64,000 nt of DNA from assembly GCF_028656935.1 (NCBI RefSeq), contig NZ_JAMDGZ010000027.1:1-64000 (forward strand), in the 5' to 3' direction. Positions 16,268-24,415 of this stretch are shown piece after piece. Both the position numbers and the translations under genes were made by a program. Below the pieces are notes generated by a model that worked only from the letters and a program-made list of their open reading frames with translations, had not been told where the DNA came from and did not search any database. Position 1 is the stretch's first letter. Every line of letters begins with the position of its first letter. This stretch comes from Pseudomonas rubra (GTDB lineage Bacteria; Pseudomonadota; Gammaproteobacteria; Pseudomonadales; Pseudomonadaceae).

Positions 16268-18838
16268 TTATAACAGAGTCTTTAGTGTATAGAGCATTTC
16301 GATAGCTTGACGCGGCGTCATGTTGTCCAGGTCCAGCTTTCCGAGCTTCTCGATGGCCGGATGCGGCAGGCTGGCAAACAGGTCGCTTTGGTGCGGTACT
16401 GCAGGTGCACCTTGGTGCTGCTGCACAGGCATTTCATGGGGTAGGCTGGCGGTTTCCAGGCGGCCCAGGTGTTCACGGGCACGCTGGATGACCGGCGACG
16501 GCACGCCAGCCAGTTGCGCTACCGCCAGGCCGTAGCTCTGGCTGGCTGGCCCGGGCAGCACATGGTGCAGGAACACGATCCGCTCATTGTGCTCGGTGGC
16601 GTTCAGGTGCACGTTGGCTACCAGCGGCTCGTTATCGGGCAGAACCGTCAGCTCGAAGTAGTGGGTGGCGAACAGGGTATAGGCACGCAATTGCGCCAGG
16701 CGCTCGGCGGCAGCCCAGGCCAGCGACAGGCCGTCGAAGGTGCTGGTGCCGCGACCGACTTCGTCCATCAGCACCAGGCTGCGCTCGGTGGCGTTGTGCA
16801 GGATGTTGGCGGTTTCGCTCATCTCGACCATGAAGGTCGAGCGGCCACCGGCCAGGTCGTCGCTGGAGCCGATGCGGGTGAAGATGCGATCGACCAGCGA
16901 CAGCTCGCAGGCGGCAGCCGGGACAAAACTACCGATATGCGCCATCAGCACGATCAATGCGGTCTGGCGCATGTAGGTGGACTTACCGCCCATGTTCGGG
17001 CCGGTGATCACCAGCATCCGGGTGTTGTCATCCAGGGCCAGGTCGTTGGCCACGAACGGCGTGGTCAGCACCTGCTCGACCACCGGGTGACGGCCCTGGG
17101 TGATGCGCATGCACGGCTCGTCGACAAAGCTTGGGCAGTTCAGGTCCAGGTTCAGCGCGCGTTCGCCAAGGTTGCTCAGCACGTCCAGCTCGGCCAGGGC
17201 CGCAGCAGTGTCCTGCAACGGTGCCAGGTGCCCGATCAGGTTTTCCAGCAAGGCATCGTAGAGCATCTTCTCACGGGCAAGTGCGCGGCTTTTGGCCGAC
17301 AGCGCCTTGTCTTCGAAGGTTTTCAGCTCCGGGGTGATGAAGCGCTCGGCGCCCTTGAGGGTCTGGCGTCGGATATAGTCAGCGGGCGCCTGCTCGGCTT
17401 GCTTGCTCGGCAACTCGATGAAGTAGCCGTGCACCCGGTTGTAGCCGACCTTGAGGTTGGCCAGGCCCGTGCGGGCTTTCTCGCGGGCTTCCAGGTCGAT
17501 CAGGAACTGGCCGGCGTTCTCGCTCATGGACAGCAGTTCGTCGAGCTCGCTGTCGTAGCCGGTCTTGAGCACGCCGCCGTCGCGGATCACCGCAGGTGGG
17601 TTGTCGATGATGGCTTTGGCCAGCAGGTCGGCCAGTTCCGGGTAAGTGCCGGCAATGGCCGCCAGGCGCGCCAGGTGCGGCGCCTCAAGCTCGGCCATGG
17701 CGTTTTGCAGTTCAGGCAGGGCACCGAGGGCATCGCGCAGGCGCGCCAGATCGCGAGGACGGGCGTTACGAAGGCCGATACGGGCAAGAATCCGCTCGAT
17801 GTCGCCGATTTCCTTGAGCTGTGGCTGCAGCTTTTCGAAACGATAGCCATCGAGCAGGCAGCGAATCGACCCCTGACGTGCCTGCAGGACTTTCAGGTCG
17901 CGCAGCGGGCGGTTCAGCCAGCGGGTCAGCAGACGGCTGCCCATGGCGGTCTGGCAGCGGTCGATGACCGACTGCAGGGTGTTGTCACGGCCACCGGCCA
18001 GGTTCACGTCCAGCTCAAGGTTGCGACGGCTGGCGCCATCGAGCACCACGGTGTCGTCCAGGCGCTCATGCTTGAGGCTACGCAGGTGCGGCAGGGCGGT
18101 ACGTTGGGTTTCCTTGGCATAGCCGAGCAGGCAGCCGGCAGCGCCGATGGCCAGGGTCAGCTTCTCGCAGCCAAAACCCTTGAGGTCTTGGGTGGCGAAT
18201 TGCTGACAAAGACTTTTACGTGCCGAATCGCGGTCAAAATCCCACGGTGCACGGCGACGTGTACCACGGCGTTTTTCCGCAGGCAGGCCCTGGGGCCAGT
18301 CATCCGGGATCAGCAACTCGACCGGATTGATGCGTTCGAGCTCAGCCAGCAGGTTTTCCCAGCCCTTGATCTCCAGCACGCTGAAGTTGCCGCTGGTGAT
18401 ATCCAGCACGGCCAGGCCGAAAAGGCGTTCGTCACCCAGTACCGCAGCGATCAGGTTGTCGCGTCGCTCGTCGAGCAACGCCTCGTCGCTGACCGTCCCG
18501 GGGGTGATGATCCGCACCACCTGGCGCTCCACGGGGCCCTTGCTGGTGGCCGGGTCGCCGATCTGTTCGCAGATCACCACCGACTCGCCCAGCTTCACCA
18601 GCTTGGCCAGGTAGCCCTCGGCCGCGTGGTAGGGGATACCGCACATGGGGATCGACTGGCCCGCCGACTGCCCGCGGGCGGTCAGGGTGATGTCCAGGAG
18701 TTTTGCGGCTTTCTTCGCATCTTCGTAGAAGATCTCGTAGAAGTCGCCCATGCGGTAGAACATCAGCTGGTCCGGGTGCTGGTTTTTCAGCTTCCAGTAC
18801 TGCTGCATCATCGGGGTGTGTGCGGAAAGATCGCTCAT
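16268..18838 (-). CDS. mutS: DNA mismatch repair protein MutS
   Basis: MutS recognises mismatches and small loops and recruits MutL. The 856-aa protein has the N-terminal mismatch-binding motif [12 protein letters not shown] (Phe and Glu of F-x-E), the connector and lever domains, and the C-terminal ABC-type ATPase with Walker [15 protein letters not shown] and the [16 protein letters not shown] Walker B region. The ATG at 18838 is chosen because it begins the conserved [15 protein letters not shown]; the longer frame from 18880 adds unconserved residues. It marks the left border of the tailocin island, a known integration site for tailocins in fluorescent pseudomonads. Confidence 0.97.
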   Translation of the reverse strand: MSDLSAHTPMMQQYWKLKNQHPDQLMFYRMGDFYEIFYEDAKKAAKLLDITLTARGQSAGQSIPMCGIPYHAAEGYLAKLVKLGESVVICEQIGDPATSKGPVERQVVRIITPGTVSDEALLDERRDNLIAAVLGDERLFGLAVLDITSGNFSVLEIKGWENLLAELERINPVELLIPDDWPQGLPAEKRRGTRRRAPWDFDRDSARKSLCQQFATQDLKGFGCEKLTLAIGAAGCLLGYAKETQRTALPHLRSLKHERLDDTVVLDGASRRNLELDVNLAGGRDNTLQSVIDRCQTAMGSRLLTRWLNRPLRDLKVLQARQGSIRCLLDGYRFEKLQPQLKEIGDIERILARIGLRNARPRDLARLRDALGALPELQNAMAELEAPHLARLAAIAGTYPELADLLAKAIIDNPPAVIRDGGVLKTGYDSELDELLSMSENAGQFLIDLEAREKARTGLANLKVGYNRVHGYFIELPSKQAEQAPADYIRRQTLKGAERFITPELKTFEDKALSAKSRALAREKMLYDALLENLIGHLAPLQDTAAALAELDVLSNLGERALNLDLNCPSFVDEPCMRITQGRHPVVEQVLTTPFVANDLALDDNTRMLVITGPNMGGKSTYMRQTALIVLMAHIGSFVPAAACELSLVDRIFTRIGSSDDLAGGRSTFMVEMSETANILHNATERSLVLMDEVGRGTSTFDGLSLAWAAAERLAQLRAYTLFATHYFELTVLPDNEPLVANVHLNATEHNERIVFLHHVLPGPASQSYGLAVAQLAGVPSPVIQRAREHLGRLETASLPHEMPVQQHQGAPAVPHQSDLFASLPHPAIEKLGKLDLDNMTPRQAIEMLYTLKTLL

Positions 18839-18948
18839 TGCAGAAACAGGGCTCGCAGTGTCGTTGTAGACCAAAGGCAAGCGGGCAATGGTACAGGGAT
18901 TTTATTCGGGCTGCCGAGGGCAAACGGGCGGGCGCGACCATTTGTCCG

Positions 18949-19012
18949 TGCATATCCATGCATAACCGGGTTTGCATTCTGTTACAGGCCCCGGCATTAT
19001 GCATTTTATGCA
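18949..19012. promoter_or_regulatory. Candidate operator cluster upstream of the island repressor
   Basis: Two dyads of the half-site TGCAT/ATGCA are present: TGCAT-ATCC-ATGCA at 18949-18962 and TGCAT-TTT-ATGCA at 19000-19012. The second overlaps the start codon of the repressor gene. The same half-sites recur downstream of the gene at 19838-19896. Autoregulation by the S24-type repressor is inferred. Confidence 0.6.
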
Positions 19013-19742
19013 AAAACGCAACGTAGCATCCGTCCTCAGAGCACTGCTCGATCGCCACGGTCTCTCCCCCACGGAGTTGCACCGGCGTACTGGCGTGCCG
19101 CAATCCACCCTGTCGCGCATTCTCAGCGAGAAGATCGTCGACCCGTCGGATAAGCATGTGTCGAAAATCGCCGAGTATTTCGGCGTGAGCACCGACCAAC
19201 TGCGCGGTCGAGTCGAGCTGGGTGACAGCCGCGAAGCCGCGCCTGCGCGCAGCCACGCCGAGTTGAACGATATCAGTCTGTGGGATGACGACACACCCGT
19301 CGAGGACGACGAGGTGTCCATTCCATTTCTTCGCGAGGTCGAGTTGGCAGCAGGATCAGGAAGATTCGTAATCGAAGAAAGCGAGAAGGCCAGCCTGCGT
19401 TTCGGCAAGCGTAGCCTGCGCCACAACGGCGTGCAGTTCGACCAGGCCAAGTGCGTGACAGTGCGTGGCAACAGCATGTTGCCGGTGTTGCGTGACGGCG
19501 CCACGGTGGGTGTCAACGCCGGCAAGAGCGGTATCGGCGACATTGTCGACGGCGACCTGTACGCCATCAACCACAATGGCCAACTGCGGGTGAAGCAGCT
19601 GTATCGCCTGCCCACCGGCATTCGCCTGCGCAGCTTCAACCGCGACGAGCACCCGGATGAAGACTACAGCTTCCAACAGATGCAGGAAGAGCAGATCAGC
19701 ATCCTCGGGCACGTGTTCTGGTGGGGCATGTACGCCCGCTGA
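18999..19742 (+). CDS. CI/PrtR-type self-cleaving repressor of the tailocin island (XRE HTH + S24 peptidase)
   Basis: The 247-aa protein has an N-terminal helix-turn-helix (residues about 23-45, LSPTELHRRTGVPQSTLSRI), an acidic linker, and a C-terminal LexA/CI S24 peptidase domain. The cleavage-site Ala118-Gly119 in VELAAGSG, the nucleophile Ser159 in RGNSMLP and the general base Lys199 in RVKQLYRL are all present. Such repressors are inactivated by RecA filaments, so DNA damage should switch the island on. It occupies the position of PrtR in R-pyocin clusters; no prtN activator gene is visible in the window. Start codons at 18999 or 19008 are both possible and neither has a clear ribosome-binding site. 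Confidence 0.93.
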   Translation: MHFMQKRNVASVLRALLDRHGLSPTELHRRTGVPQSTLSRILSEKIVDPSDKHVSKIAEYFGVSTDQLRGRVELGDSREAAPARSHAELNDISLWDDDTPVEDDEVSIPFLREVELAAGSGRFVIEESEKASLRFGKRSLRHNGVQFDQAKCVTVRGNSMLPVLRDGATVGVNAGKSGIGDIVDGDLYAINHNGQLRVKQLYRLPTGIRLRSFNRDEHPDEDYSFQQMQEEQISILGHVFWWGMYAR

Positions 19743-19759
19743 GTAGTCCGACTCCTCAG

Positions 19760-19785
19760 AAAACCCGCTTCGGCGGGTTTTTTTT
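19760..19785 (+). terminator. Terminator of the repressor gene
   Basis: AAAACCCGC-TTCG-GCGGGTTTT followed by more T residues, 18 bp after the stop codon. The UUCG tetraloop makes it very stable. Confidence 0.92.
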
Positions 19786-19837
19786 CGCCTGCAGAAAAGC
19801 GATCCAGCCCAGGCAGGGCAAGGCCTACATGCGCAGG

Positions 19838-19896
19838 TGCATTTTCTCATGCATAAATATTTCCATAAATGCATTGACTGCATATGCATCAATGCA
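19838..19896. promoter_or_regulatory. Candidate operator/promoter region for the island
   Basis: Within 59 bp there are TGCAT-N6-ATGCA (19838-19853), a perfect TGCATATGCA dyad (19879-19888) nested in a larger imperfect palindrome starting ATGCATTGA and ending TCAATGCAT, and TGCAT-CA-ATGCA (19885-19896). The half-sites are identical to those before the repressor gene. The region is AT-rich and lies after the repressor terminator, where the damage-inducible promoter of the island would be expected. Binding by the repressor is inferred. Confidence 0.65.
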
Positions 19897-19943
19897 TAAT
19901 CTCTGTCTCAAGCCGGTCGACACCGGTAGCGACAAAGGCAGCG

Positions 19944-20201
19944 ATGAACAGGCCTGAACTGTTCAGAGGGTTGGCAACTGGCCCGGGTGTGCAGCGTAAA
20001 GCACCACAAGCAGTTATCCGGCGGGCAGGTGGCCGCGGTCGGAGGAACAATTTGAAGCGGAGTCGCCCTGCGCACCAGTCGTGGCGGGCGGTTCGACAAC
20101 GCATTACTGAAAAGCCTGGGGAGGCCGGGCTTTTTGGAATGCCGAGTGATCGGTTTTGCAGTGAACGCTGTTGGCAAGAGGCCGAGCAGCGTCAATTCTG
20201 A
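19944..20201 (+). CDS. Questionable 85-aa ORF or leader segment
   Basis: An ATG with AAAGG five bases upstream opens an 85-codon frame beginning MNRPELFRGLATGPG and ending FCSERCWQEAEQRQF. I recognise no family. The product is Arg-rich in the middle and the frame runs through a terminator-like hairpin at 20110-20135, which argues against an ordinary gene. R-pyocin loci carry small regulatory genes at this place, so a decayed relic is possible. The segment may simply be the untranslated leader of the following bacteriocin gene. Confidence 0.25.
   Translation: MNRPELFRGLATGPGVQRKAPQAVIRRAGGRGRRNNLKRSRPAHQSWRAVRQRITEKPGEAGLFGMPSDRFCSERCWQEAEQRQF
20110..20135 (+). terminator. Terminator-like hairpin ahead of the first bacteriocin
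   Basis: AAAAGCCTGG-GGAGG-CCGGGCTTTTT forms a 10-bp stem with one G-U pair, followed by T residues. It sits between the operator cluster and the bacteriocin start at 20215, so transcripts from 19838-19896 would have to pass it. Confidence 0.7.
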
Positions 20202-20214
20202 AAGGGAGTTTTAC

Positions 20215-21234
20215 ATGGCACTAGAACTGGCAACGACCATCATCTACGGTGATGGATCTGTTGAATTTATCAGTCTCAATCCTGGCCAGGTCCGGGGCAG
20301 TATTCTGGGTAACTACCCAATGGGCAACCCGATGCTGGGTGCTGTCATTGGCATCGAAAATGACTACAAAGCGGCGCACGCCAACCTGGAAATCAACCTG
20401 CAGAAAGAATTGGACGTGTTGTCCAGCCAGTTTCCACCGCTGACAGATACTGCAGCGATTGCCGGGCTGCAAAGGCAGGTGGCGGTGATCAATTCGCTGA
20501 TGGTTCGCAAGAACAGTGAACTGCAGACCGAGTTGAAGGCGGTCAAAAGCAGCCGCAGCATTGGCAAGCTGATGGCTACTTACAACGCAAAACTGCTTAA
20601 TGAACAGGTCGCTAGCCTGTTGGCGCGGGTAGGCAAACTGGATGCCGAGATCACTCGGCAGCAACAGGCGAATGACGCCAAGGCCGAAGTTGATTACAAG
20701 GCCGCGGTAAAATTCACCGCAGACTTTTACAAAGAGCTGACATCGAAAGTAGGTGGGCAGTTGGCAACTGAGGCGCAAGCCTTGGCGGCGGGCGTCCAGG
20801 GCAAGCGTATTGGCAATGCCAAGGAGGCCATGGCCGCGTATGAACAATACAAAGATGCGTTGAACAAAAAATTCAGTGCCAAGGATCGAGAGGCCATTGC
20901 CAAGGCGTTGGACTCGCTGAACAAAGAGCAACTGGCGAAAAACCTGGAACAGTTCAGCAAGGCGTTCGGCTATGTGGGTAAAGCCATGGATTACGCTGAC
21001 CTGTTGGTCGAGATCAAAAAAGGCTACGCGACAGGAGAGTGGGGTAGCACCTTTTTGAAGATCGAAACGCTGTTGGCTGGCAATGCCGCAGGTGCACTGC
21101 TTGCGTTTGCATTCGGTGTGGCGGCGTCGACGGTCATGGGGGCTATTGCATTCGCCATGATCATGGCAGTGACCAGCGCCTATATTGATGAGGCGCGGGT
21201 CAAGAAGTTCAACGATGCGCTGCTTGCGCTCTGA
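20215..21234 (+). CDS. Pore-forming colicin-like bacteriocin (short, 339 aa)
   Basis: The C-terminal about 180 residues look like the channel-forming domain of colicins Ia/E1: amphipathic helices, the conserved segment GYATGEWGSTFLKIE (270-284), and then a 38-residue hydrophobic hairpin (about 286-323) before YIDEARVKKFNDALL. Such domains insert in the inner membrane of target cells and depolarise it. The N-terminal 160 residues are mostly coiled coil, lack the Gly-rich translocation tail of many colicins, and resemble nothing I can name, so the receptor and uptake route are unknown. At 339 aa it is much shorter than classic pore colicins (about 500-620). AAAGGGAG precedes the ATG. A convergent immunity gene follows, and the island repressor probably controls it. 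Confidence 0.82.
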   Translation: MALELATTIIYGDGSVEFISLNPGQVRGSILGNYPMGNPMLGAVIGIENDYKAAHANLEINLQKELDVLSSQFPPLTDTAAIAGLQRQVAVINSLMVRKNSELQTELKAVKSSRSIGKLMATYNAKLLNEQVASLLARVGKLDAEITRQQQANDAKAEVDYKAAVKFTADFYKELTSKVGGQLATEAQALAAGVQGKRIGNAKEAMAAYEQYKDALNKKFSAKDREAIAKALDSLNKEQLAKNLEQFSKAFGYVGKAMDYADLLVEIKKGYATGEWGSTFLKIETLLAGNAAGALLAFAFGVAASTVMGAIAFAMIMAVTSAYIDEARVKKFNDALLAL

Positions 21235-21241
21235 AGTGACG

Positions 21242-21574
21242 CTACCGTTTCGTCAGTAGATAGACACAGTAGGTGCCACCCAGCGGAATCGCTGTTGCCA
21301 TGCACAGCAGATAAAAAAGCGCATAGAGGCCGTTTTTACCTGGGGTCTCGACAAAAAGGCCGCGGTTCCAGAATGCTGAAGAAGAGAACTTCAAAGCGCT
21401 CTGTTCAATCAACTTTCTCGAAAATGGGAACAACAACAGACTCGCACTGGAAAGCAGCAAGTAAATCAGGTTTTCCCGGGTTGAGAATGAATTGTCGTAC
21501 CACCAGATTGCTGTGCCTATCGCAAACAGGCTCAGTGCGAGCAAGAGGTTTTTAACATAGTAGTTTTTTTCCAT
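21242..21574 (-). CDS. Immunity protein for the pore-forming bacteriocin (E1-like, 3 TM)
   Basis: A 110-aa basic membrane protein encoded convergently to the bacteriocin, with 7 bp between the stop codons. Three hydrophobic segments are evident (about residues 9-25, 37-53 and 83-106). Size, three transmembrane helices and opposite-strand position match the colicin E1/Ia immunity class, which blocks the channel in the inner membrane of the producer. Opposite-strand coding allows constitutive immunity independent of bacteriocin induction. Assignment rests on context and topology; I do not recognise a specific sequence motif. Confidence 0.78.
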   Translation of the reverse strand: MEKNYYVKNLLLALSLFAIGTAIWWYDNSFSTRENLIYLLLSSASLLLFPFSRKLIEQSALKFSSSAFWNRGLFVETPGKNGLYALFYLLCMATAIPLGGTYCVYLLTKR

Positions 21575-21771
21575 AGCGTCCGCTGTGGTTCGAGATATCT
21601 GGGGTCGTCATTGAAGCCTGGCGAATCGCTATTGGCATCGCTGGCCTCTGGGCGTGTCCTTGCAGACGCGTGTCGACGGGTGAACTTTACCTTTTTTTAC
21701 CTCGCAGAGGTGATCGATACAAAAACGCCGCTGGCACGTTGCCAAGCGGACTTATCCAAGGAGACAGGACA

Positions 21772-22119
21772 GTGACGAACGAACAACAGACGTTACTGGA
21801 AATGCCGATCTGGCTGGTGATCGTCCTGGCGTTGCTGGGCGGCGTATCCGGCGAGATGTGGCGGGCGGACAAGGCAGGAGCCCGTGGTTGGGCGCTGTTT
21901 CGGCGCCTGGTGTTGCGTTCGGGGGCCTGTATGGTCTGCGGCGTGTCCACGGTGATGCTGCTGTACGCCAGCGGCATGTCGATCTGGAGCGCCAGCGCTT
22001 TTGGTTGCCTGACCGCCATGGCCGGTGCCGATGTCGCCATCGGACTTTATGAACGCTGGGCGGCGAAGCGCTTGGGTGTTGAGCCTGCGAGCGGGGCAAA
22101 GGGCGAGAGTGAGAGCTGA
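21772..22119 (+). CDS. Tailocin holin
   Basis: A 115-aa membrane protein starting at GTG 21772 with AAGGAG 7 bases upstream; the longer ATG-started frame from 21670 has no such signal. Hydrophobic segments lie at about residues 10-27, 45-65 and 69-88, followed by a charged C-terminus. It matches the holin found just after the repressor in Pseudomonas R-type tailocin clusters (PIWLVIVLALLGGVSGEMWR near the N-terminus). It should permeabilise the inner membrane to let the GH19 endolysin (35509-36054) reach the murein. The 197 bp upstream carry no TGCAT operator half-site; the promoter is unresolved. Confidence 0.85.
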   Translation: MTNEQQTLLEMPIWLVIVLALLGGVSGEMWRADKAGARGWALFRRLVLRSGACMVCGVSTVMLLYASGMSIWSASAFGCLTAMAGADVAIGLYERWAAKRLGVEPASGAKGESES

Positions 22120-22250
22120 GCGTTCAGCATCCGCATACGTCAGCCCGGTGAAGAGGGGTAAACGGATCATCTTCGTCGTCGACCCGAACGGCTGTTTCTG
22201 AGGTAATCAGGACGCCTATTACTGAAACTGTTCCATGTTAGGGTGACGGA

Positions 22251-22277
22251 GGCCCAAGGATGGTGGGCATCTTTTTT
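22251..22277 (+). terminator. Weak terminator hairpin before the membrane-protein cassette
   Basis: GCCCA-AGGATGG-TGGGC, then ATCTTTTTT. The stem is only 5 bp and the T-run starts three bases late, so it is weaker than the others in the island. Confidence 0.55.
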
Positions 22278-22297
22278 GCGGAAAAAGTGAAGGGTGT

Positions 22298-22846
22298 ATG
22301 TCTGATTCTTGGCTGTCGTTGTTTCGTGAAAAAACTGTCTACGAGCAAATCAGGGTTCTGCTAGGGATGGCAGGCGTATTTTTGTTGATGGGGCTCGCCT
22401 TCCTGCTTTTTGTTCAATCATTTGACGAGCAAGGGGATGAGGCAGCAGCTCTGTTCGAAGGGCAGATTACAAGTGCGCCCTCCACGCTGCGCCAAGACAG
22501 TTCAATTGTGTATTTTCAGGTTCGACTGACTGAAGCGAACTTCCGTCCCTCGTCCAGACAGGTTGTTTATGTCGCGAAAGAACTCTACCAGGAAGCCGGC
22601 CTGACGCCCGGCGCGAGGGTGGATGTTTATGCGAGTGGTGGGGGGGATGAACTGAAGATACACAAAGTTTTGAACACTGACGGGCGTGTTGTCTTTGATG
22701 AGCAGTTTGAACGTCAGATCACTTCAATCAAGAATGACGAGCTGCTTCGCTATTTTTCCTTCTTTATGATTTTGACGCTTGTCTGCTGCAGCAGTGCCGG
22801 TGTGCTCTGGTTTCGCCATACCCGTTTGATACAGGCTGGACGATAA
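22298..22846 (+). CDS. Two-TM membrane protein of unknown function, cassette inserted in the tailocin cluster
   Basis: I do not recognise this 182-aa protein. It has a hydrophobic segment at about residues 22-43, an external-looking beta-rich middle (about 50-145) and a second membrane segment at about 150-170 with a Cys-Cys pair. This topology resembles DUF3592-type proteins, but the similarity is not strong enough to assign. The gene is visibly less GC-rich than its neighbours and has a terminator-like hairpin on each side (22251-22277 and 22889-22916), so it looks like a self-contained moron cassette between the holin and baseplate genes. GAAGGG is near its ATG. Confidence 0.75.
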   Translation: MSDSWLSLFREKTVYEQIRVLLGMAGVFLLMGLAFLLFVQSFDEQGDEAAALFEGQITSAPSTLRQDSSIVYFQVRLTEANFRPSSRQVVYVAKELYQEAGLTPGARVDVYASGGGDELKIHKVLNTDGRVVFDEQFERQITSIKNDELLRYFSFFMILTLVCCSSAGVLWFRHTRLIQAGR

Positions 22847-22888
22847 CTGCCAGGCACTCCATTAGGAGCCTTAACAACAGCGTCAATG

Positions 22889-22916
22889 AACCCGTCTCAG
22901 GACGGGTTTATTTTTG
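22889..22916 (+). terminator. Terminator after the membrane-protein cassette
   Basis: AACCCGTC-TCAG-GACGGGTT followed by TATTTTTG. The 8-bp stem and T-rich tail make a good terminator, 42 bp after the stop and 52 bp before the next start. Confidence 0.85.
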
Positions 22917-22967
22917 CCTTTTTTCTGCCACAAGAGCCTCTGCGAGCTCCAGGATACAGGACTGATC

Positions 22968-23486
22968 ATGAGTGAACTGAACCGCTTGCACGAGGCGATC
23001 AGCGCGACTATCAAGGCCGCCTTGCCTCAGTTTGAAACCGTCGAGGCCTACGTATCGGCGGACCACACTACAGTGCTGCCAGCACTGTTTCACTCCATTA
23101 CCGGCTTGAAGCCGGGAGACGACCCTGGCGATGGTCGTGTGCGTGTCATCGCGACCTTCGACGCGCGTATTTTCGTTGCCTCCGCTAGCCAGCATGCAGC
23201 CTTGGAGGCAGTCACGCTGGCCAGTCAGGTGACTGTGCTGTTGCGTAAACAGTTCTGGGCTCAGGACTTTGTCGACGAAGCGCAGGCGGTTCAGGCACGG
23301 CCTGTTCAAGCGCCAGCGGACGCGGTAGTGCCGCACAGTTGGACAGTGCAGTGGGAGCAGGCCCTGTACCTGGGGGAACGGCAGTGGCCATGGCCCGATG
23401 AACCGGGTCCGCTGGCCTTCGCCTTCAGCCCTGACACCGGCCCGAGCTTTGAAGCCGATTACCAGACGTCGGAGGACCTGCAATGA
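22968..23486 (+). CDS. Conserved tailocin protein at the head of the baseplate genes (PA0615-like position)
   Basis: A 172-aa protein starting MSELNRLHEAISATIKAAL. It lies directly before the gpV baseplate gene, where R-pyocin clusters have a conserved protein of similar size and unknown function. The middle and C-terminus are acidic and Trp-containing (YLGERQWPWPDEPGPLAFAF). It has no signal peptide or membrane segment. Its stop overlaps the gpV start (ATGA), so the two are translationally coupled. Assignment is by position and general character. Confidence 0.75.
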   Translation: MSELNRLHEAISATIKAALPQFETVEAYVSADHTTVLPALFHSITGLKPGDDPGDGRVRVIATFDARIFVASASQHAALEAVTLASQVTVLLRKQFWAQDFVDEAQAVQARPVQAPADAVVPHSWTVQWEQALYLGERQWPWPDEPGPLAFAFSPDTGPSFEADYQTSEDLQ

Positions 23487-24043
23487 GCTACGCCAGTGCC
23501 ATGCACGATCGCATGCTCGCCGGCCTAGTGATTCCCTGTCGAGTGGTGGCCGTAGACCTTGCCGCCGCCCGGGTGCGGGTGTCCGATGGCGCCGGCTGGA
23601 CCAGCGCCTGGTTGCGCTGGCACAGCCAGGCCGCTGGTAAGGCCCGCCACTGGCGGGCACCGAGCCTGGGTGAGCAGGGTGTTTTGCTCAGCCCCAGTGG
23701 CGAGCCGGCCCAGGGTACGTTCATACCTGGCCTGTACGGCAATGCCGGCGACCCGCCGGACAACCGCGAGCATGTCGAGGTCTGGCGCTTCGACGATGGC
23801 GGCTCGCTGGTCTATGACTGGCAGGGCCGCAGTTACAGCATCGAGCTGCCCAGCGGTACCGTCAGCATCAAGGTCGGCGGCAGCTCGGCAGTGGTAACCG
23901 ATCAAGCCATCACCGCCAACGCTGCGAGCATCACCCTGACCGGCGAGGTGCAGATCAACGGCCCGCTGCGGGTAACCGGCGACATTCTCGGTGGCGCCAA
24001 GATCATCGATACCGGTGGCAACACCGCCAACCACAAACACTGA
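23483..24043 (+). CDS. Baseplate assembly / central spike protein V
   Basis: A 186-aa protein of the P2 gpV family, which forms the membrane-piercing needle under the contractile tube. The N-terminal OB-fold region is followed by the SYSIELPSGTVSIKVGG segment and a repetitive beta-helix tail (QINGPLRVTGDILGGAKIID) ending in TGGNTANHKH, whose C-terminal His residues could bind a metal at the tip as in P2-like spikes. It overlaps the preceding gene by 4 bp and is followed by a terminator hairpin. Confidence 0.9.
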   Translation: MSYASAMHDRMLAGLVIPCRVVAVDLAAARVRVSDGAGWTSAWLRWHSQAAGKARHWRAPSLGEQGVLLSPSGEPAQGTFIPGLYGNAGDPPDNREHVEVWRFDDGGSLVYDWQGRSYSIELPSGTVSIKVGGSSAVVTDQAITANAASITLTGEVQINGPLRVTGDILGGAKIIDTGGNTANHKH

Positions 24044-24047
24044 ACCC

Positions 24048-24071
24048 AGCCCGCCCACTGCGGGCTTTTTT
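24048..24071 (+). terminator. Intra-operon terminator hairpin (gpV-gpW)
   Basis: AGCCCGC-CCACT-GCGGGCT followed by six T residues, 4 bp after the gpV stop and 17 bp before the gpW start. Confidence 0.85.
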
Positions 24072-24088
24072 ACGCCTGGAGAACATCA

Positions 24089-24415
24089 ATGATCGGCATG
24101 GATCGCCGGAGCGGCCAGCCGTTATCCGGCCTTGCACATTTACGCCAGTCCATCGAAGACATCCTCACCACGCCACTGGGCAGCCGACGCATGCGTCCGG
24201 AATACGGCAGCAAGCTGCGCCGCTTTGTCGACCTGCCGGTCAACGAAGGCTGGAAAAGCGCGGTACAGGCGGAGGTGGCGCGCGCCCTGGGGCGTTGGGA
24301 GCCACGTTTGAAGCTGGAGCGGGTCAGGGTAACGGCAGTGGTTGGCGGGCAGATTACCTTGCAACTCACCGGGCAATACCTGAACGCCAGCCAGACCCTG
24401 GAGGTGACGGCATGA
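24089..24415 (+). CDS. Baseplate wedge protein W (gp25-like)
   Basis: A 108-aa protein of the P2 gpW/T4 gp25 family, the sheath-nucleating wedge of contractile tails. It has the family pattern LSGLAHLRQSIEDILTTPLGSRRMRPEYGS near the N-terminus. CTGGAG lies upstream of the ATG. Its stop overlaps the gpJ start by 3 bases (ATGA). Confidence 0.92.
   Translation: MIGMDRRSGQPLSGLAHLRQSIEDILTTPLGSRRMRPEYGSKLRRFVDLPVNEGWKSAVQAEVARALGRWEPRLKLERVRVTAVVGGQITLQLTGQYLNASQTLEVTA

Noticed and set aside
16469-19153. Very long open frame (894 codons) antisense to mutS
   Set aside because: It is a shadow of the high-GC mutS reading frame. It has biased composition (Gln, Val, His, Gly), no ribosome-binding site and no recognisable family, while mutS on the other strand is fully conserved.
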